Below, piece by piece: positions 50,506 to 60,600 of a stretch of DNA of 64,000 nt. This stretch comes from Sphingopyxis microcysteis (lineage in GTDB: Bacteria > Pseudomonadota > Alphaproteobacteria > Sphingomonadales > Sphingomonadaceae), in contig NZ_JAANYY010000005.1 of NCBI RefSeq assembly GCF_012274265.1, forward strand, positions 418,724 through 482,723, written 5' to 3'. The translations under genes were made by a program, and so were the position numbers. Position 1 is the stretch's first letter. Each line of letters starts with the position of its first letter. The notes below the pieces were generated by a model. It saw only the letters and a program-made list of their open reading frames with translations, ran no database searches and was not told the origin of the DNA.

Positions 50506-51672
50506 TCAGAGCGCCTCAACGATGGTTACATTGGCGACACCTCCCGCCTCGCACATTGTCTGCAACCCCCAGCGCTTGCCTCTCGCATGAAGCGCGTTGA
50601 TCAGGGTCGCCATCAGCTTTGTTCCCGACGCTCCCAGCGGGTGGCCGAGAGCTATGGCGCCGCCATTGACGTTGAGTTTTTCGGGATCGCCGCCGATCTC
50701 CTTCAGCCACGTCAGTGGCACTTGTGCAAAGGCTTCATTGACTTCATAGAGGTCGATGTCGCCGATTGACATGCCAGTACGCAGCAAGGCCTTGCGGGTC
50801 GCATTAACCGGCTCTTCCAGCATGATGACTGGATCGCCCGCGGTCACTGTCAGGTCATGGATACGCGCAATTGGGGTCAGGTTGAACTCCTTGAGTGCAC
50901 GCTGACTTACTACCAGCGCGGCGCTCGCCCCGTCGCAAACCTGGCTGGCATTGGCAGCTGAAACAACACCACCTTCGCGCATAGGTTTGACTGACGAGAT
51001 TGCCTCAAGCGTCGCATCCATCCGTACGCCTTCGTCGACCCTGTGCAATTCACCACCTACATCGATAGGCACGATTTCGTCGTCGAATGCGCCAGACTCG
51101 ATGGCGGCCGCAGCCTTGTGGTGGCTTTCCAGCGCAAAGCGGTCGAGCGCCTCTCGGTTGAATCCATGCTTGTGCGCGAGCAGTTCGGCCCCTTCGAATT
51201 GGCTGAACTGCGTTGTACGGTTGTAACGTTCCTTGCCGCGCGGGCTCAGCGGGCCGGTGCCTATCCCTTCCTTCTCGTGCAGGGAGAAGTTCGAGAACAT
51301 CGGCACCCGGGTCATGCTCTCGACACCTGCCGCGATCACCACATCCTGGGTTCCAGACATTACGGCCTGCGCCGCAAACTGCAGCGATTGCTGCGATGAT
51401 CCGCACTGGCGGTCGACCGCCACCCCGGGTGTCGTCGAAGGCAATCGCGAGGCAAGGATCGCATTGCGCGGAAAAGCAAAGCACTGTTCGCCGGCTTGCA
51501 TGACGCAGCCAAGAATGACATCGTCGATCGCCTTCGGATCGAGCGAAGCATTGCGGTCGATCAGAGCGTTGAACATTTCGGCAGCGAGGTCAGCGGGATG
51601 CCAATTGGCGAGCTTTCCGTTTCGCTTGCCACCAGCCGTGCGGACAGCGTCAACGATATAGGCTTCGGTCAT
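50506..51672 (-). CDS. Thiolase (acetyl-CoA acetyltransferase)
   Basis: A 388-residue thiolase. Nucleophile Cys90 in VAVDRQCGSSQQSLQ, NEAFAQVPLTW, GGAIALGHPLGASGTKLMA and the second Cys in TMCEAGGVANVTIVE, where the usual CxGGG is CEAGG. Catalyses thiolytic cleavage of 3-ketoacyl-CoA, or the reverse condensation. Divergent from the alcohol dehydrogenase; a copy of the CAAAAGTATGGG motif lies between. It fits the last step of the acyl-CoA pathway in this cluster. Confidence 0.92.
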   Translation of the reverse strand: MTEAYIVDAVRTAGGKRNGKLANWHPADLAAEMFNALIDRNASLDPKAIDDVILGCVMQAGEQCFAFPRNAILASRLPSTTPGVAVDRQCGSSQQSLQFAAQAVMSGTQDVVIAAGVESMTRVPMFSNFSLHEKEGIGTGPLSPRGKERYNRTTQFSQFEGAELLAHKHGFNREALDRFALESHHKAAAAIESGAFDDEIVPIDVGGELHRVDEGVRMDATLEAISSVKPMREGGVVSAANASQVCDGASAALVVSQRALKEFNLTPIARIHDLTVTAGDPVIMLEEPVNATRKALLRTGMSIGDIDLYEVNEAFAQVPLTWLKEIGGDPEKLNVNGGAIALGHPLGASGTKLMATLINALHARGKRWGLQTMCEAGGVANVTIVEAL

Positions 51673-51772
51673 TCTAGTCCCTCACATGCGATGGCCGTCG
51701 CCGGTCTCGGCACCAGGTGGCCCGGCGGAGCAGCATTCGACGGGGTGAATAGGTCCATGCCTGCGCGTTCGG

Positions 51773-51790
51773 CCAAAACAAAAGTATGGG
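51773..51790. promoter_or_regulatory. CCCATAC-type palindrome 3 (half conserved)
   Basis: CCAAAACAAAAGTATGGG. The right half CAAAAGTATGGG is identical to the site at 47370; the left arm has CAAAAC in place of CATAC. It lies between the divergent thiolase (51672) and alcohol dehydrogenase (51848) genes. Confidence 0.58.
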
Positions 51791-51847
51791 GCCGAACGCC
51801 GGTCGAACTGGAAAAGTAGGCGTGACGACAAATCTAGGAGAGTGGTG

Positions 51848-52954
51848 ATGCAAGGCACGGCAGCAATCTTGCGCGAACCGAACCAGCCTTTTTCAATCGA
51901 AACAGTGCAATTCGATCCGCCGCGCGCTGGCGAAGTGCTCATCCGGATCCGCGCGGTAGGCATCTGCCATACGGACATGGTTTTCGCCTCTGGCGCGATG
52001 GGATCACCCTTTCCCCTGATCCTCGGGCACGAAGGCGCGGGTGTGGTCGAAGCGGTTGGCGAAGGGGTGACCAAGGTCCGGCCCGGCCAGAAGGTTCTGC
52101 TGACTTTCAATTCGTGTGGGCAGTGCAGCCAGTGCCACAGCGGCGATCCGGCCTATTGCCAGGACTTCGTTGCGCTAAACTTTGCCTGCGTCCGGTCCGA
52201 TGGCAGCTCGTGCGTCCACCAAGATGCTGGCCAGGTATCGGCCCGATTCTTCGGGCAATCGTCATTCGCCTCGCACGCCATTGCCGACGAGCGCAATGTG
52301 ATTGCCCTGCCGGAAAATGCCGATCTTGCCAGCTTTGCGCCGCTCGGTTGCGGTATCCAGACCGGGGTTGGCGCAGTGCTGCGCTCGCTCAAGGCGCAGG
52401 CCGGATCGAACCTGGTCGTCCTGGGGGGCGGCGCCGTGGGCCTGAGCGCCGTGCTGGGCGGCAAGATCGCGGGCTGTTCGAAGATCATCATGATCGAACC
52501 GCAGGAGGCCAGGAGGCAACTGGCGCTCGAACTCGGCGCGGACCATGCCATCGATCCGGCTACGGGCGACACTGCCGAACAGGTCAGGGCCATCCTCCCG
52601 CAAGGCGCGAACAACGTGGTCGACACCAGCGGCAATGTCGGGGCGATTTCCGCCGCGCTAGGCATGCTGGCGCCGCACGGCGCGTTGGGCCTGGTCGGAG
52701 TGCCCGGCAGCCTCGATGCGGCGCTGCCACTGCCGATCGTGCCGGCCATTACCTATGGCTACACGATCAAGGGGATTATCGAAGGCGACAGCGATCCCGA
52801 TACCTTCCTGCCCGAACTGATCGCGCTGCACGCTGCCGGAAAGCTACCGATCGAGCGGTTCTCGACCATCTACCCGTTCGACCAGATCAACCAGGCGATT
52901 GCCGACAGCCATTCCGGCAAATGCGTCAAGGCAATCCTTGAACTCCCGGCTTGA
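51848..52954 (+). CDS. Zinc-dependent alcohol dehydrogenase (aryl/allylic alcohol type)
   Basis: A 368-residue MDR enzyme starting at ATG 51848 after AGGAGA. Catalytic zinc C40, H61, E62; structural zinc C90, C93, C96, C104; NAD loop VVLGGGAVGLSAV. The sequence around GICHTDMVFASGAMGSPFPL and the GCGIQTGVGAVL block are those of benzyl alcohol/geraniol-type dehydrogenases rather than class III. It oxidises a primary alcohol to the aldehyde, handed to the aldehyde dehydrogenase encoded 13 bases downstream. Confidence 0.92.
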   Translation: MQGTAAILREPNQPFSIETVQFDPPRAGEVLIRIRAVGICHTDMVFASGAMGSPFPLILGHEGAGVVEAVGEGVTKVRPGQKVLLTFNSCGQCSQCHSGDPAYCQDFVALNFACVRSDGSSCVHQDAGQVSARFFGQSSFASHAIADERNVIALPENADLASFAPLGCGIQTGVGAVLRSLKAQAGSNLVVLGGGAVGLSAVLGGKIAGCSKIIMIEPQEARRQLALELGADHAIDPATGDTAEQVRAILPQGANNVVDTSGNVGAISAALGMLAPHGALGLVGVPGSLDAALPLPIVPAITYGYTIKGIIEGDSDPDTFLPELIALHAAGKLPIERFSTIYPFDQINQAIADSHSGKCVKAILELPA

Positions 52955-52966
52955 AGGAACCTGACT

Positions 52967-54376
52967 GTGACCCAAGACATCCTGACCATGACGATCGGCG
53001 GCAAGGCTGCATCGTCCGCTAACAGCCTCGATGTGTGCAACCCGGCGACCGGACAGGTCTTCGCCGCTGTGCCAGATGCCGGAGCGGCAGAGCTTGAATC
53101 GGCCATCACCGCGGCCCGCAGCGCCTTCCCCGCCTGGCGTGACACGGCCTGGGCCGACCGCGCGGCAATCGTCAACCGGATCGGCGAGACTATCGCTGCC
53201 AACGCCGCGGAACTGGCTGCCATGCTCACCCGCGAGCAGGGCAAGCCGGCGGAGCAGGCCCAGTTCGAGGTCATGGCCGCCGCGCAGTGGTGTCAGGCAA
53301 CCGCCAGCCTGACCCTGCCCGACCGCGAGATCGAGGCCGGGCCGGGCCGCCGCCAGGTCACCCGCTATGTCCCGATCGGGGTGGTGGCCGGGATTTCGCC
53401 GTGGAATTTTCCGGTCGTGCTGTCGATCTGGAAGATCGCGCCTGCCTTGCTGGCCGGCAATACCCTGGTCCTGAAGCCTTCGCCGTTCACGCCGATGACC
53501 GTGCTGCGGATTGGCGAACTGGTGCGAGACTTCGTGCCTGCCGGGGTGCTCAACATTATCACCGGCGGCGATGCACTGGGGCCGCTGATGACGGCGCACC
53601 CGGGTTTCGACAAGGTCAGCTTCACCGGCTCGACCGCGACCGGGCGCAGGGTGATGGCAAGTGCGGCGCCGGCGCTCAAGCGGCTGACACTGGAGCTGGG
53701 CGGTAACGATGCCGCCATCGTCATGCCTGACGTGAACGTTCCTGAAACGGCTGAAAAGCTGTTCTGGTCGGCCTTCACCAATAGCGGGCAGGTCTGCGTC
53801 GCCACCAAGCGGGCTTATGTCCACAATGACATCTACGATGCGTTCCGCGATGAACTGGCAAAGCTTGCCCAGGCCGTGCCGATGGGTGACGGTAGCCAGC
53901 AAGGGAACGCGCTTGGGCCGATCCAGAACAAGCCGCAGTACGACCGCGTCAAGGGCTTGCTCGCCGATTGCGAAGCGAACGGTTACCGGCTGCTCCAGGG
54001 AGAAGCCCCTCAAGGCGAGGGCTTCTTTGTTCCGGTCACTTTGGTCGACAATCCGCCCGAGGACAGCCGCATTGTCCAAGAAGAGCAGTTCGGTCCCATC
54101 CTCCCGCTTGTGCGCTTCACCGATGTGGAAGACGCCCTCGCCAAGGCCAACAACACCGACATGGGCCTGGCCGGAACGGTCTGGTCCGCCGACACGGACG
54201 CAGCCATTCGGATCGCTGAACGGATGGACACAGGCAACGTCTGGATCAACGAAGGACTCGCCCTATCACCTTTCGCAGCCTTCGGCGGGCGCAAGCAATC
54301 GGGCATGGGGGTGGAGAATGGGATCGAGGGATTGATGGCCTATACCGATCCAAAGACCTTCCTTGTTACAAAATAG
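52967..54376 (+). CDS. Aldehyde dehydrogenase (NAD(P)+)
   Basis: A 469-residue ALDH starting at GTG 52967 after GAAGGA. VVAGISPWNFPVVLSIWK, FTGSTATGRRVM, general base Glu243 in LELGGNDAA, nucleophile Cys277 in NSGQVCVATKR and EEQFGPILPLV are all present. It converts the aldehyde from the adjacent alcohol dehydrogenase to the acid, which the CoA ligase at 44.8 kb could activate. Full length. Confidence 0.94.
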   Translation: MTQDILTMTIGGKAASSANSLDVCNPATGQVFAAVPDAGAAELESAITAARSAFPAWRDTAWADRAAIVNRIGETIAANAAELAAMLTREQGKPAEQAQFEVMAAAQWCQATASLTLPDREIEAGPGRRQVTRYVPIGVVAGISPWNFPVVLSIWKIAPALLAGNTLVLKPSPFTPMTVLRIGELVRDFVPAGVLNIITGGDALGPLMTAHPGFDKVSFTGSTATGRRVMASAAPALKRLTLELGGNDAAIVMPDVNVPETAEKLFWSAFTNSGQVCVATKRAYVHNDIYDAFRDELAKLAQAVPMGDGSQQGNALGPIQNKPQYDRVKGLLADCEANGYRLLQGEAPQGEGFFVPVTLVDNPPEDSRIVQEEQFGPILPLVRFTDVEDALAKANNTDMGLAGTVWSADTDAAIRIAERMDTGNVWINEGLALSPFAAFGGRKQSGMGVENGIEGLMAYTDPKTFLVTK

Positions 54377-55070
54377 ATCAGCAACATCTGGTAGGAATTA
54401 CGTCACTTTGAACCAGCGATGATGGCGGTATGTAAATCTGCTATGCAGCTGCAACGGTCGTCGCGCAGCACTTCTCCAATTTCGCTCTTAGCCTGTTGCC
54501 GTTAGACCGGCTATCAAGAACTTAGCTCGCGTGCGTGCCCATGCGTGCGAAGCCGTCGGCAAACCCCGCCACAAGATTGCCAATGAAATGCGGCAGGCAT
54601 CGCGAGACCTCGCTTCGTGCTGCGCGCCGAGCGACCTAAAGACGGCGACAGGATTGTCAGACGCCCCCCTTCTGGGGAGTCCAAGACCCCGCCGTCAGGC
54701 CATGGACGGGGAAGCGGGCCTTTGGCGCCCGCGGCAGGAAGAATGTCTCGCCAGCAACGCGCAAGATCGCGCAGCAGTGGCTAGAGAAACTTTGATGCCA
54801 TCGACCGATTGGCCGCATTTGCAAGTCCTGGAAGAGCGCGAGTAAGCTCGACGAGTGATTCATTGCCTTCGCAGATTTCATCGTCGACCGTGGCCAAGGC
54901 AAAGCGCCAAGCCCCAGCATCGATCATTAGTCACGTTGCGTGAAAGAATCACCGGTTCCATGGAGGCTGAGTAACCTCAGCGACGCTTGAATGTGCTGCT
55001 ACCTAGAAAGCTACCTAGCGCGTGAGCGCCATATCCCGCAGCGTCGATGTGCGGCAGTAACTAATTGAAA
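54377..55070. other. Non-coding stretch, probably degraded DNA at island edge
   Basis: About 690 bases between the aldehyde dehydrogenase and the IS3 remnant. Short open frames exist on both strands but none shows a recognisable protein, a good ribosome binding site or consistent codon use. Base composition is mixed. It may be the worn boundary between the catabolic cluster and the mobile region. Confidence 0.4.
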
Positions 55071-55127
55071 CTCATCAACCGCCCCGGGATTGCCGGAGGC
55101 CCTAACTCCTGAGAGGAAGGGCCTACG

Positions 55128-55454
55128 ATGAGTAAGACAACGAACAAATTCGCACCTGAGGTTCGCGCACGTGCGGTACGGATGGTCCTGGATCACGAAG
55201 GCGATCATCCATCACGGTGGGCAGCCATCGTGTCGATCGCGGCGAAGATCGGCTGCGTTCCGCAGACGCTTCATGAGTGGGTGAAGAAGGTCGAGGTCGA
55301 TAGCGGCAAGCGCGCCGGTGTACCGACCGAGATGGCTGATCGCCTCAAGTCCCTTGAGCGCGAGAACCGCGAGTTGCGCCAGGCCAACGAGATACTGCGC
55401 AAGGCATCAGCATATTTTGCCCAGGCGGAGCTCGACCGCCCGTTCAGGCGATGA
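55128..55454 (+). CDS. IS3-family transposase OrfA
   Basis: A 108-residue protein: [39 protein letters not shown] (HTH) and the coiled coil [20 protein letters not shown] with the closing [14 protein letters not shown]. Typical OrfA of the IS3 group with this inverted-repeat type. Reads intact, but without a working OrfB it cannot transpose the element. Confidence 0.9.
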   Translation: MSKTTNKFAPEVRARAVRMVLDHEGDHPSRWAAIVSIAAKIGCVPQTLHEWVKKVEVDSGKRAGVPTEMADRLKSLERENRELRQANEILRKASAYFAQAELDRPFRR

Positions 55455-55992
55455 CTGCCTTCATTGACGAGCATCGTGAGGTTTATGGGGTCGAGCCGAT
55501 CTGCCGGGTTCTGCCGATCGCCCCATCCACTTACCACGAGCGTGTCGCTCAGCGACGGGACCCAGAGCGGCTGTCAGATCGTGCCCGGCGCGATCGGGAC
55601 CTCAAGCCCGAGGTGGTCCGCGTTTTTGCGGAGAACTTCGGCGTTTACGGGGTGCGCAAGGTCTGGCGACAGATGAATCGCGAGGGCTTCGCCGTCGCGC
55701 GATGCACTATTGAGCGGTTGATGCGCGACCTGGGCCTGCAGGGTGTAATCCGGGGCAAGCCGGTGCGCACGACGATCAGCGATAAAGCCGCGCCTTGCCC
55801 GCTCGATCAGGTGAACCGGCAGTTCCATGCGCCGGCGCCCAATATGCTCTGGGTGTCGGACTTTATGCCACGCTCGAATGGGTCGACTGGTTCAACAACA
55901 GGCGGCTGCTGGAGCCCATCGGCAATATCCCGCCCGCCGAAGCCGAAGAACGATATTATGCCATGCAGGACGACGTCTCCATGGCTGCGTAA
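55451..55992 (+). pseudogene. IS3-family transposase OrfB, catalytic core deleted
   Basis: The reading begins [20 protein letters not shown] and runs through HTH_21 (VYGVRKVWRQMNREGFAVAR) to NMLWVSDF at about 55863, where the first catalytic Asp should begin the DDE core. There the frame changes and continues directly with ATLEWVDWFNNRRLLEPIG and EAEERYYAMQDDVSMAA, the normal C-terminus, ending at 55992. Some 450-500 bases with most of the active site are missing, with a clean junction at 55862-55868. Confidence 0.88.
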
Positions 55993-56146
55993 CTTAAACC
56001 AAATGGCCTCCGGCAGTCCCGGGGCGGTTCAGTTCCCCCTCCGCGGCGATGCACGCACGGCGCACCTCAGCATCCCTCCGCGGCCGCGTCTATCAACCGA
56101 ACTTCGGGGCAAAATTGGCAGCCCGTTCCATAACCGGGAGGCGTTG

Positions 56147-57151
56147 TCAGATGTCGTAATCGGAACAAATCGCTGCCAGTTGCTCTTGGACGTCCGGATG
56201 GTCAACGGCGCGTTCAAACATGCGGGCGATCGGAGGCAATCTCGGGGCCTCCCTCAGCCGAACCTGTCCGTCCGGCCTCCGGACGTAAAGGCGCCGAAGT
56301 TTTTGCGGGCCCTCTTTAAGCCACGTGACAAGCTCGCGGGCAGTGACTGCGTCCTCGCGCCGTGGCTGCTGCATGGGCGGCCAAAACCTTCCGTCGTCTC
56401 TGGCGATTGCTGGTGCAGGAACCGCCAACGATAAAGGTTCGATAACGGCGGCTAACGTCTGCATGTCATTTTCAATCTTTGCGTCGGCAACGTGCGCCTT
56501 ATTGAGCTCGGCGGTGAGCCAGCGGTTCACCTTGTCGATCTTGTTCGGATCGCGCAGATAGCTGCAGATGAGGTGCGTAGTGTCCGACGTCGCGTCGCCT
56601 CGGCGGATGATGGTCTCCAACTGCCTGATTGCATCCTCGCGATTACTGATCGCTTGACGAAGCGCTTTCTGTTCATCGGCAGAGAAAGCATCCATTTCGA
56701 ACCCGATAACGCTTGTTGAGCGCTCCGCCTTCGGCCGCGCTTGGGGACGTGAAGCAGTAGGTAAAGATCGGATCATCTCATCATAGAAGCGTCGTGCGAT
56801 CGCAAGCCGGAGCTCCGCCCAACGCAGGGCGTTCGCCCGATCGTCGGAATATTTGGCAATATATTCGTCGTGCGCTCGTATGAAGTAGCCTTCAGCTCTG
56901 CGCAATTCACTGATCGTCGCCTCAGGCTTCAGGCCGGGATTGCGCAAGATCTTGCGGAGCTCGGTAAACGCCGGTCCATTCAGGTGCTGGCCCGCGAACA
57001 GGGTTTCGATCGTGACGGTTTCATCACTCGCTCGAGCGGCTTGGGTGATAGCGGCTTCAAGCTCGCGCGCTAATTTTTCCATCTGTGCACAGTGCGCCGT
57101 CAAACTTTCAGCGATTACGCGCGCCATGGCCTCGGCAAGCAAGTTTTTCAT
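56147..57151 (-). CDS. Hypothetical protein of the mobile region
   Basis: About 334 residues starting at ATG 57151, preceded by AAGGAGATAATC; the open frame extends to 57223. Not recognised. It is charged and mostly helical, with likely coiled coils in MARVIAESLTAHCAQMEKLARE shortened here and in ADEQKALRQAISNREDAIRQ. Middle part RDPNKIDKVNRWLTAELNKA; C-terminal part LVTWLKEGPQKLRRLYVRRP and a basic patch. Divergent from the relaxase gene across an AT-rich repeat region, so it may be a mobilisation or replication accessory protein (inference). Confidence 0.6.
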   Translation of the reverse strand: MKNLLAEAMARVIAESLTAHCAQMEKLARELEAAITQAARASDETVTIETLFAGQHLNGPAFTELRKILRNPGLKPEATISELRRAEGYFIRAHDEYIAKYSDDRANALRWAELRLAIARRFYDEMIRSLPTASRPQARPKAERSTSVIGFEMDAFSADEQKALRQAISNREDAIRQLETIIRRGDATSDTTHLICSYLRDPNKIDKVNRWLTAELNKAHVADAKIENDMQTLAAVIEPLSLAVPAPAIARDDGRFWPPMQQPRREDAVTARELVTWLKEGPQKLRRLYVRRPDGQVRLREAPRLPPIARMFERAVDHPDVQEQLAAICSDYDI

Positions 57152-57229
57152 GATTATCTCCTTGCTTGGTCGGTAGGGTGGAGCCCCGGTGAACGACGAG
57201 CCATTCTGTCGCTGATAAGGCACGCTTCG

Positions 57230-57510
57230 TCGTCAATACCGGACTTTCAAGCTCGTTGTTCCGATTCAAATTGGTGCGTAGATATTACAACGGACATTTG
57301 AATATCCAAAGACCGGATATTGGAAGGGTTTCGTCGCCACAGAGATCGGGTATCGTTGCAAACCGGATAGTATCTGAAGCGGATATTTTATCATATTGAG
57401 CGTTATCCGATTCGAGTTCAAAATCTCTTATCTAAATATCTTTCGGAATATCTGTAATGTATCCAGAATATCTCAGTAAGATATCGAGAATATATCGGGA
57501 GTAACTTATT
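57230..57510. repeat. AT-rich region with repeated ATATC/GGATA motifs
   Basis: In a GC-rich window this stretch is markedly AT-rich and holds at least ten copies of ATATC or its complement GATAT, plus GGATA, in both orientations. Examples: GAATATCC at 57300, CCGGATATTGG at 57313, CCGGATAGTATC at 57363, GCGGATATTTTATC at 57379, CGGAATATCTG, CCAGAATATCTC and GATATCGAGAATATATCGG up to 57500. It lies between divergent genes. Candidates: an operator array, an origin with iteron-like repeats, or part of oriT of the relaxase. Confidence 0.5.
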
Positions 57511-57600
57511 ATTTTTTGCGCAATAGGCTAACCTCCCATTCTTCGATTGTGGAAGTTAGCAGCAACATGATATCCTTCGGATTAGGAAGGTCGGTTTCGC

Positions 57601-57655
57601 TCGGGACTTCCCGAGCGGGCGCCTGCCGCGGGCTGGTAGGACGGGCACAGCCCGC
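57601..57655 (+). other. Two hairpins before relaxase gene (possible oriT)
   Basis: TCGGGA-CT-TCCCGA at 57601-57614, and GCGGGCTG (57628-57635) pairing with CAGCCCGC (57648-57655). Relaxases usually nick within an inverted-repeat region just upstream of their own gene, so this is a candidate transfer origin, though the arms are short and it may only be a leader structure. Confidence 0.3.
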
Positions 57656-57679
57656 CTTTGGAAGCGTGGACTGGAGATC

Positions 57680-60600
57680 ATGGATCCGATCGGAACTTTT
57701 CGCAGGCGCGCAGCAAAGCGGATCATCCGCGACTTGCCGCTCGACCTTGCGGAGACGGAACTCGATGATCCGTTGGGGCTCCTGCGCGGCAAGGTCCGAG
57801 CGAGCCTTGATTCCGCGCAGCGCTGGGAGCGCGGGAAAGCAGCTCCCGCCCGGCGCGCCTGGTTCGGCATTCCTTGCGTGCCGGACATATCGCGGCTGAC
57901 GAGCGCGGCGGGGGAGCGGAGCTTCCACCTGGCGCGTAACGTAATCCGCGAGCGGTCGGCGGCCGCCTTCGATGATTATGCGACCGGTAAGATCGGCGAT
58001 GCGAATGCGGAGCCAGAGCTGGCGGCAGAGGAGCGGCCCGCTGCGACGTTCGACCGCTACACACAGGATCATGGCCATGACGATCGCCAGATCCTCATCA
58101 CGACGCTCGATCCGGATCCGGTCAAGCGAGCCAGGCAGTGGGACGCGGTCGAAGCGCATGAGTTTGGGCGGCGCAAGAATAAATCCGCCGGACCGCCGCG
58201 TCTCAACATCAGATATGAACGCGCGCCTGAGTTTCTGGCGGGCGCTGCGCGTCACAAGGATTGTCCGGAAGGTTTGCGTGGCATCCTCACCGCCGAGCAG
58301 AGGCGGGTGGATGGCGGCAAGGCGCTCGGCAAAAAGCGCCAGTTGGTTGGTGTGCCGTGGATCGATCCGGAGGCGCCTGCCGCGCTGGCGTGGCTCGCGG
58401 CGCTGCCCGGCTGGCCCGCTGCGGATCCTCCGGTGAAACTCAGCGAAGGTCGCGGCAGCTATGCAGTCATCGCGGGCGAGGCGGAGCTGCCCGCCGATCT
58501 TGGCGGCGCGGCGCACGAGCGCATTCTCGTTGGCGCGAACGCCTGGGTGCAATCGCTCGCCATTTCTGACAGCGGCGATGCTGACGCAAAGCGGGTCGTG
58601 CCTGCCCTATTCGTGCGGCATGAACCCGACGCGCTCAACAACCTGACGAACTGGCACCTGCACTTCCAGGTCGGTAAGCGTGCGGTGACCATCGATGACG
58701 ACGGTGAACTGGCGTTCGACGCCCACGTCGTGCCGCAAATCGCGACCAGCTTCATGAAGCCGTTCCGCTGCGAGATCGCGCGGCTCGTCAACGTCGAACT
58801 GAAGGCCACTGACGCTGACTATCGGCTCTCGCCAGAAACCTATGCGAAGATGGGGCTGGACGCGCAAACCATGCGTAAGGTCGGGGGCAAGGCCACCGTG
58901 CTCGAACGCGCGGGAGATACGCCTGATGTGTCGCTCGACAATGCAGCAATCGGCTGGGCGCGCGTGCTCGCGCAGCACGTGGCAAAGCGCGATGCGGACT
59001 TGGCGGATGCCGATACGGCTTTCGAATTACGCGAAGCGCGTGTGCGCGAAGTCCGCACGTCGGATGAGCGTGATCGCCTTGCGCGGCTCGCGCTCGACCT
59101 TCGCGATCGCGAGCATGCCGCGATCCGGCTGCGCGCTGAGGCCGCCGAGATCGAAACGCTGTGCGCTATGGCGCGCAGCCATCCGCGTATCGTTGCGAGA
59201 TTTGCTCCGGGCTACGCAGACAAGGCGCGGAAGGACGGACACGATACCTATCTGTCGCACGCGTGGACCCGGAGGGGTAACGAAGCCGAAGCCTATCTCG
59301 ATAAACTCGAACGGGAGTTGGTCGTTGAACAGGCGGCGATGGCCGAGCGCCGCGACCAAGCGATGTTTCTCGAACGCAGCGCCGCCGATCTTCGCGAGCG
59401 CCTCGAGCGAGACCTGAGTCTTGCGGTCCAGAATGCAGAGTCGACTCGCGTGATCGACGCAATATTGTCCCGTGAGCCCCGCTCTCAAACCATCCTCGAC
59501 CCCAATGCGGTGATGCAGCGCATCGCCGAGACGCCGCTCCTACTCAGCGACGTCGACGGACACCTCGTGGTCCTTCCGGCCGACGATCCTCAGGATTTGA
59601 TCCACGGCGTCGATCTGAATGCCGCGCCCTATCGAAAGCGGCTTCCGGCGATCCGCGATACCCAGCAGAAAGAACTCGCCCAGGTCGGCGCGTTGTTGGC
59701 GAAGCGCGGGCCGGCAGGTCTGGATGATGATAATCTCGTCGACAAGAGTGCGTGGCTGCAGACGGCGGTGAGGCGCTGGCGCGATACGCCCGAGATGGGG
59801 CGGCGGATCAAATTGCGCGATCTCCGCATTAAGGCAGTCCGTAAAGTCGCGTCAGGCCGCAAACGGGAGGCCGACCAGGAGTTTGCGCTGTCACCGCCCC
59901 GCGCGCTCGATCAGCCCTTGCCGACGATGGCATCGCTCGGCGCACGCGGACTGGATATGGTGGGGCTGGGCGAGATCACACCTGGCCGCGAACCGCAGCC
60001 GGTGCCGGCATGGCTCTCACCGCGCGCAGAACTGCCGCGAGAATATGATATTTCCGCTCACGAAACTGTTCCCGTCGCGGCGAAGCAGGCGACGACTTTG
60101 CGCGATGTTCGCCGTGATGACTATCGTCCCATCCATCACAACGGGCGGGAACAGTTTGCTGATCTGTATGAGCGGCTTGCCGACACCTCAATCAATGGGC
60201 CATTTCCCGACAGACCGACCAATGACCAGCTTCAGGCGCTTCGATCGGTGATCGAAACTTATCCTGTTCGCATCGCGCGCTGGCGCGGCGCGCTGCAGAT
60301 CGATGTGCGCGACGACCCCCGCGACTGGTTCGATACTCCGTATATCCGGGGCACCGCGGGTCAGGACCTGTTGTCCTCGATCGTCGATAAGCGTGTGCAG
60401 ATGTTCAGGAACCTACCCGATATCGATCCGGCGCGCCGGCCAACGGCTTGGGACGTGGAGCAGAAGCGACGGGCATCTTGGCTTGATCGGCCTGCCACGC
60501 ACGTCGCGCCGGTGCCTGCCGAATTAATGGACGCCTACCGAGATGCCGATCCTGCCGTGCTGTGGCGTCGTGCGCCTGTCCCTTTTCTGTTCGCGCGGCG

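Larger units (their letters stand above)
55069..56034 (+). mobile_element. IS3-family element with internal deletion
   Basis: The ends are inverted repeats sharing AACCGCCCCGGGA-TGCCGGAGGCC: AACCGCCCCGGGATTGCC at 55077 on, and the complement of GGCAGTCCCGGGGCGGTT near 56012-56029. orfA is intact; orfB has lost its centre. The remaining length is about 965 bp where such elements normally exceed 1.3 kb. Confidence 0.78.

Noticed and set aside
52844..54079. A 411-codon reverse-strand frame
   Set aside because: Antisense to the aldehyde dehydrogenase, which has all catalytic residues; no motif in the reverse translation.
54531..54845. A 104-codon frame in the gap after the aldehyde dehydrogenase
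   Set aside because: No ribosome binding site, no family resemblance and unusual composition; kept only as part of an unassigned stretch.
57230..57510. CRISPR array
   Set aside because: The repeated units are only 5-10 bases, irregular in spacing and in both orientations; no cas genes are present.
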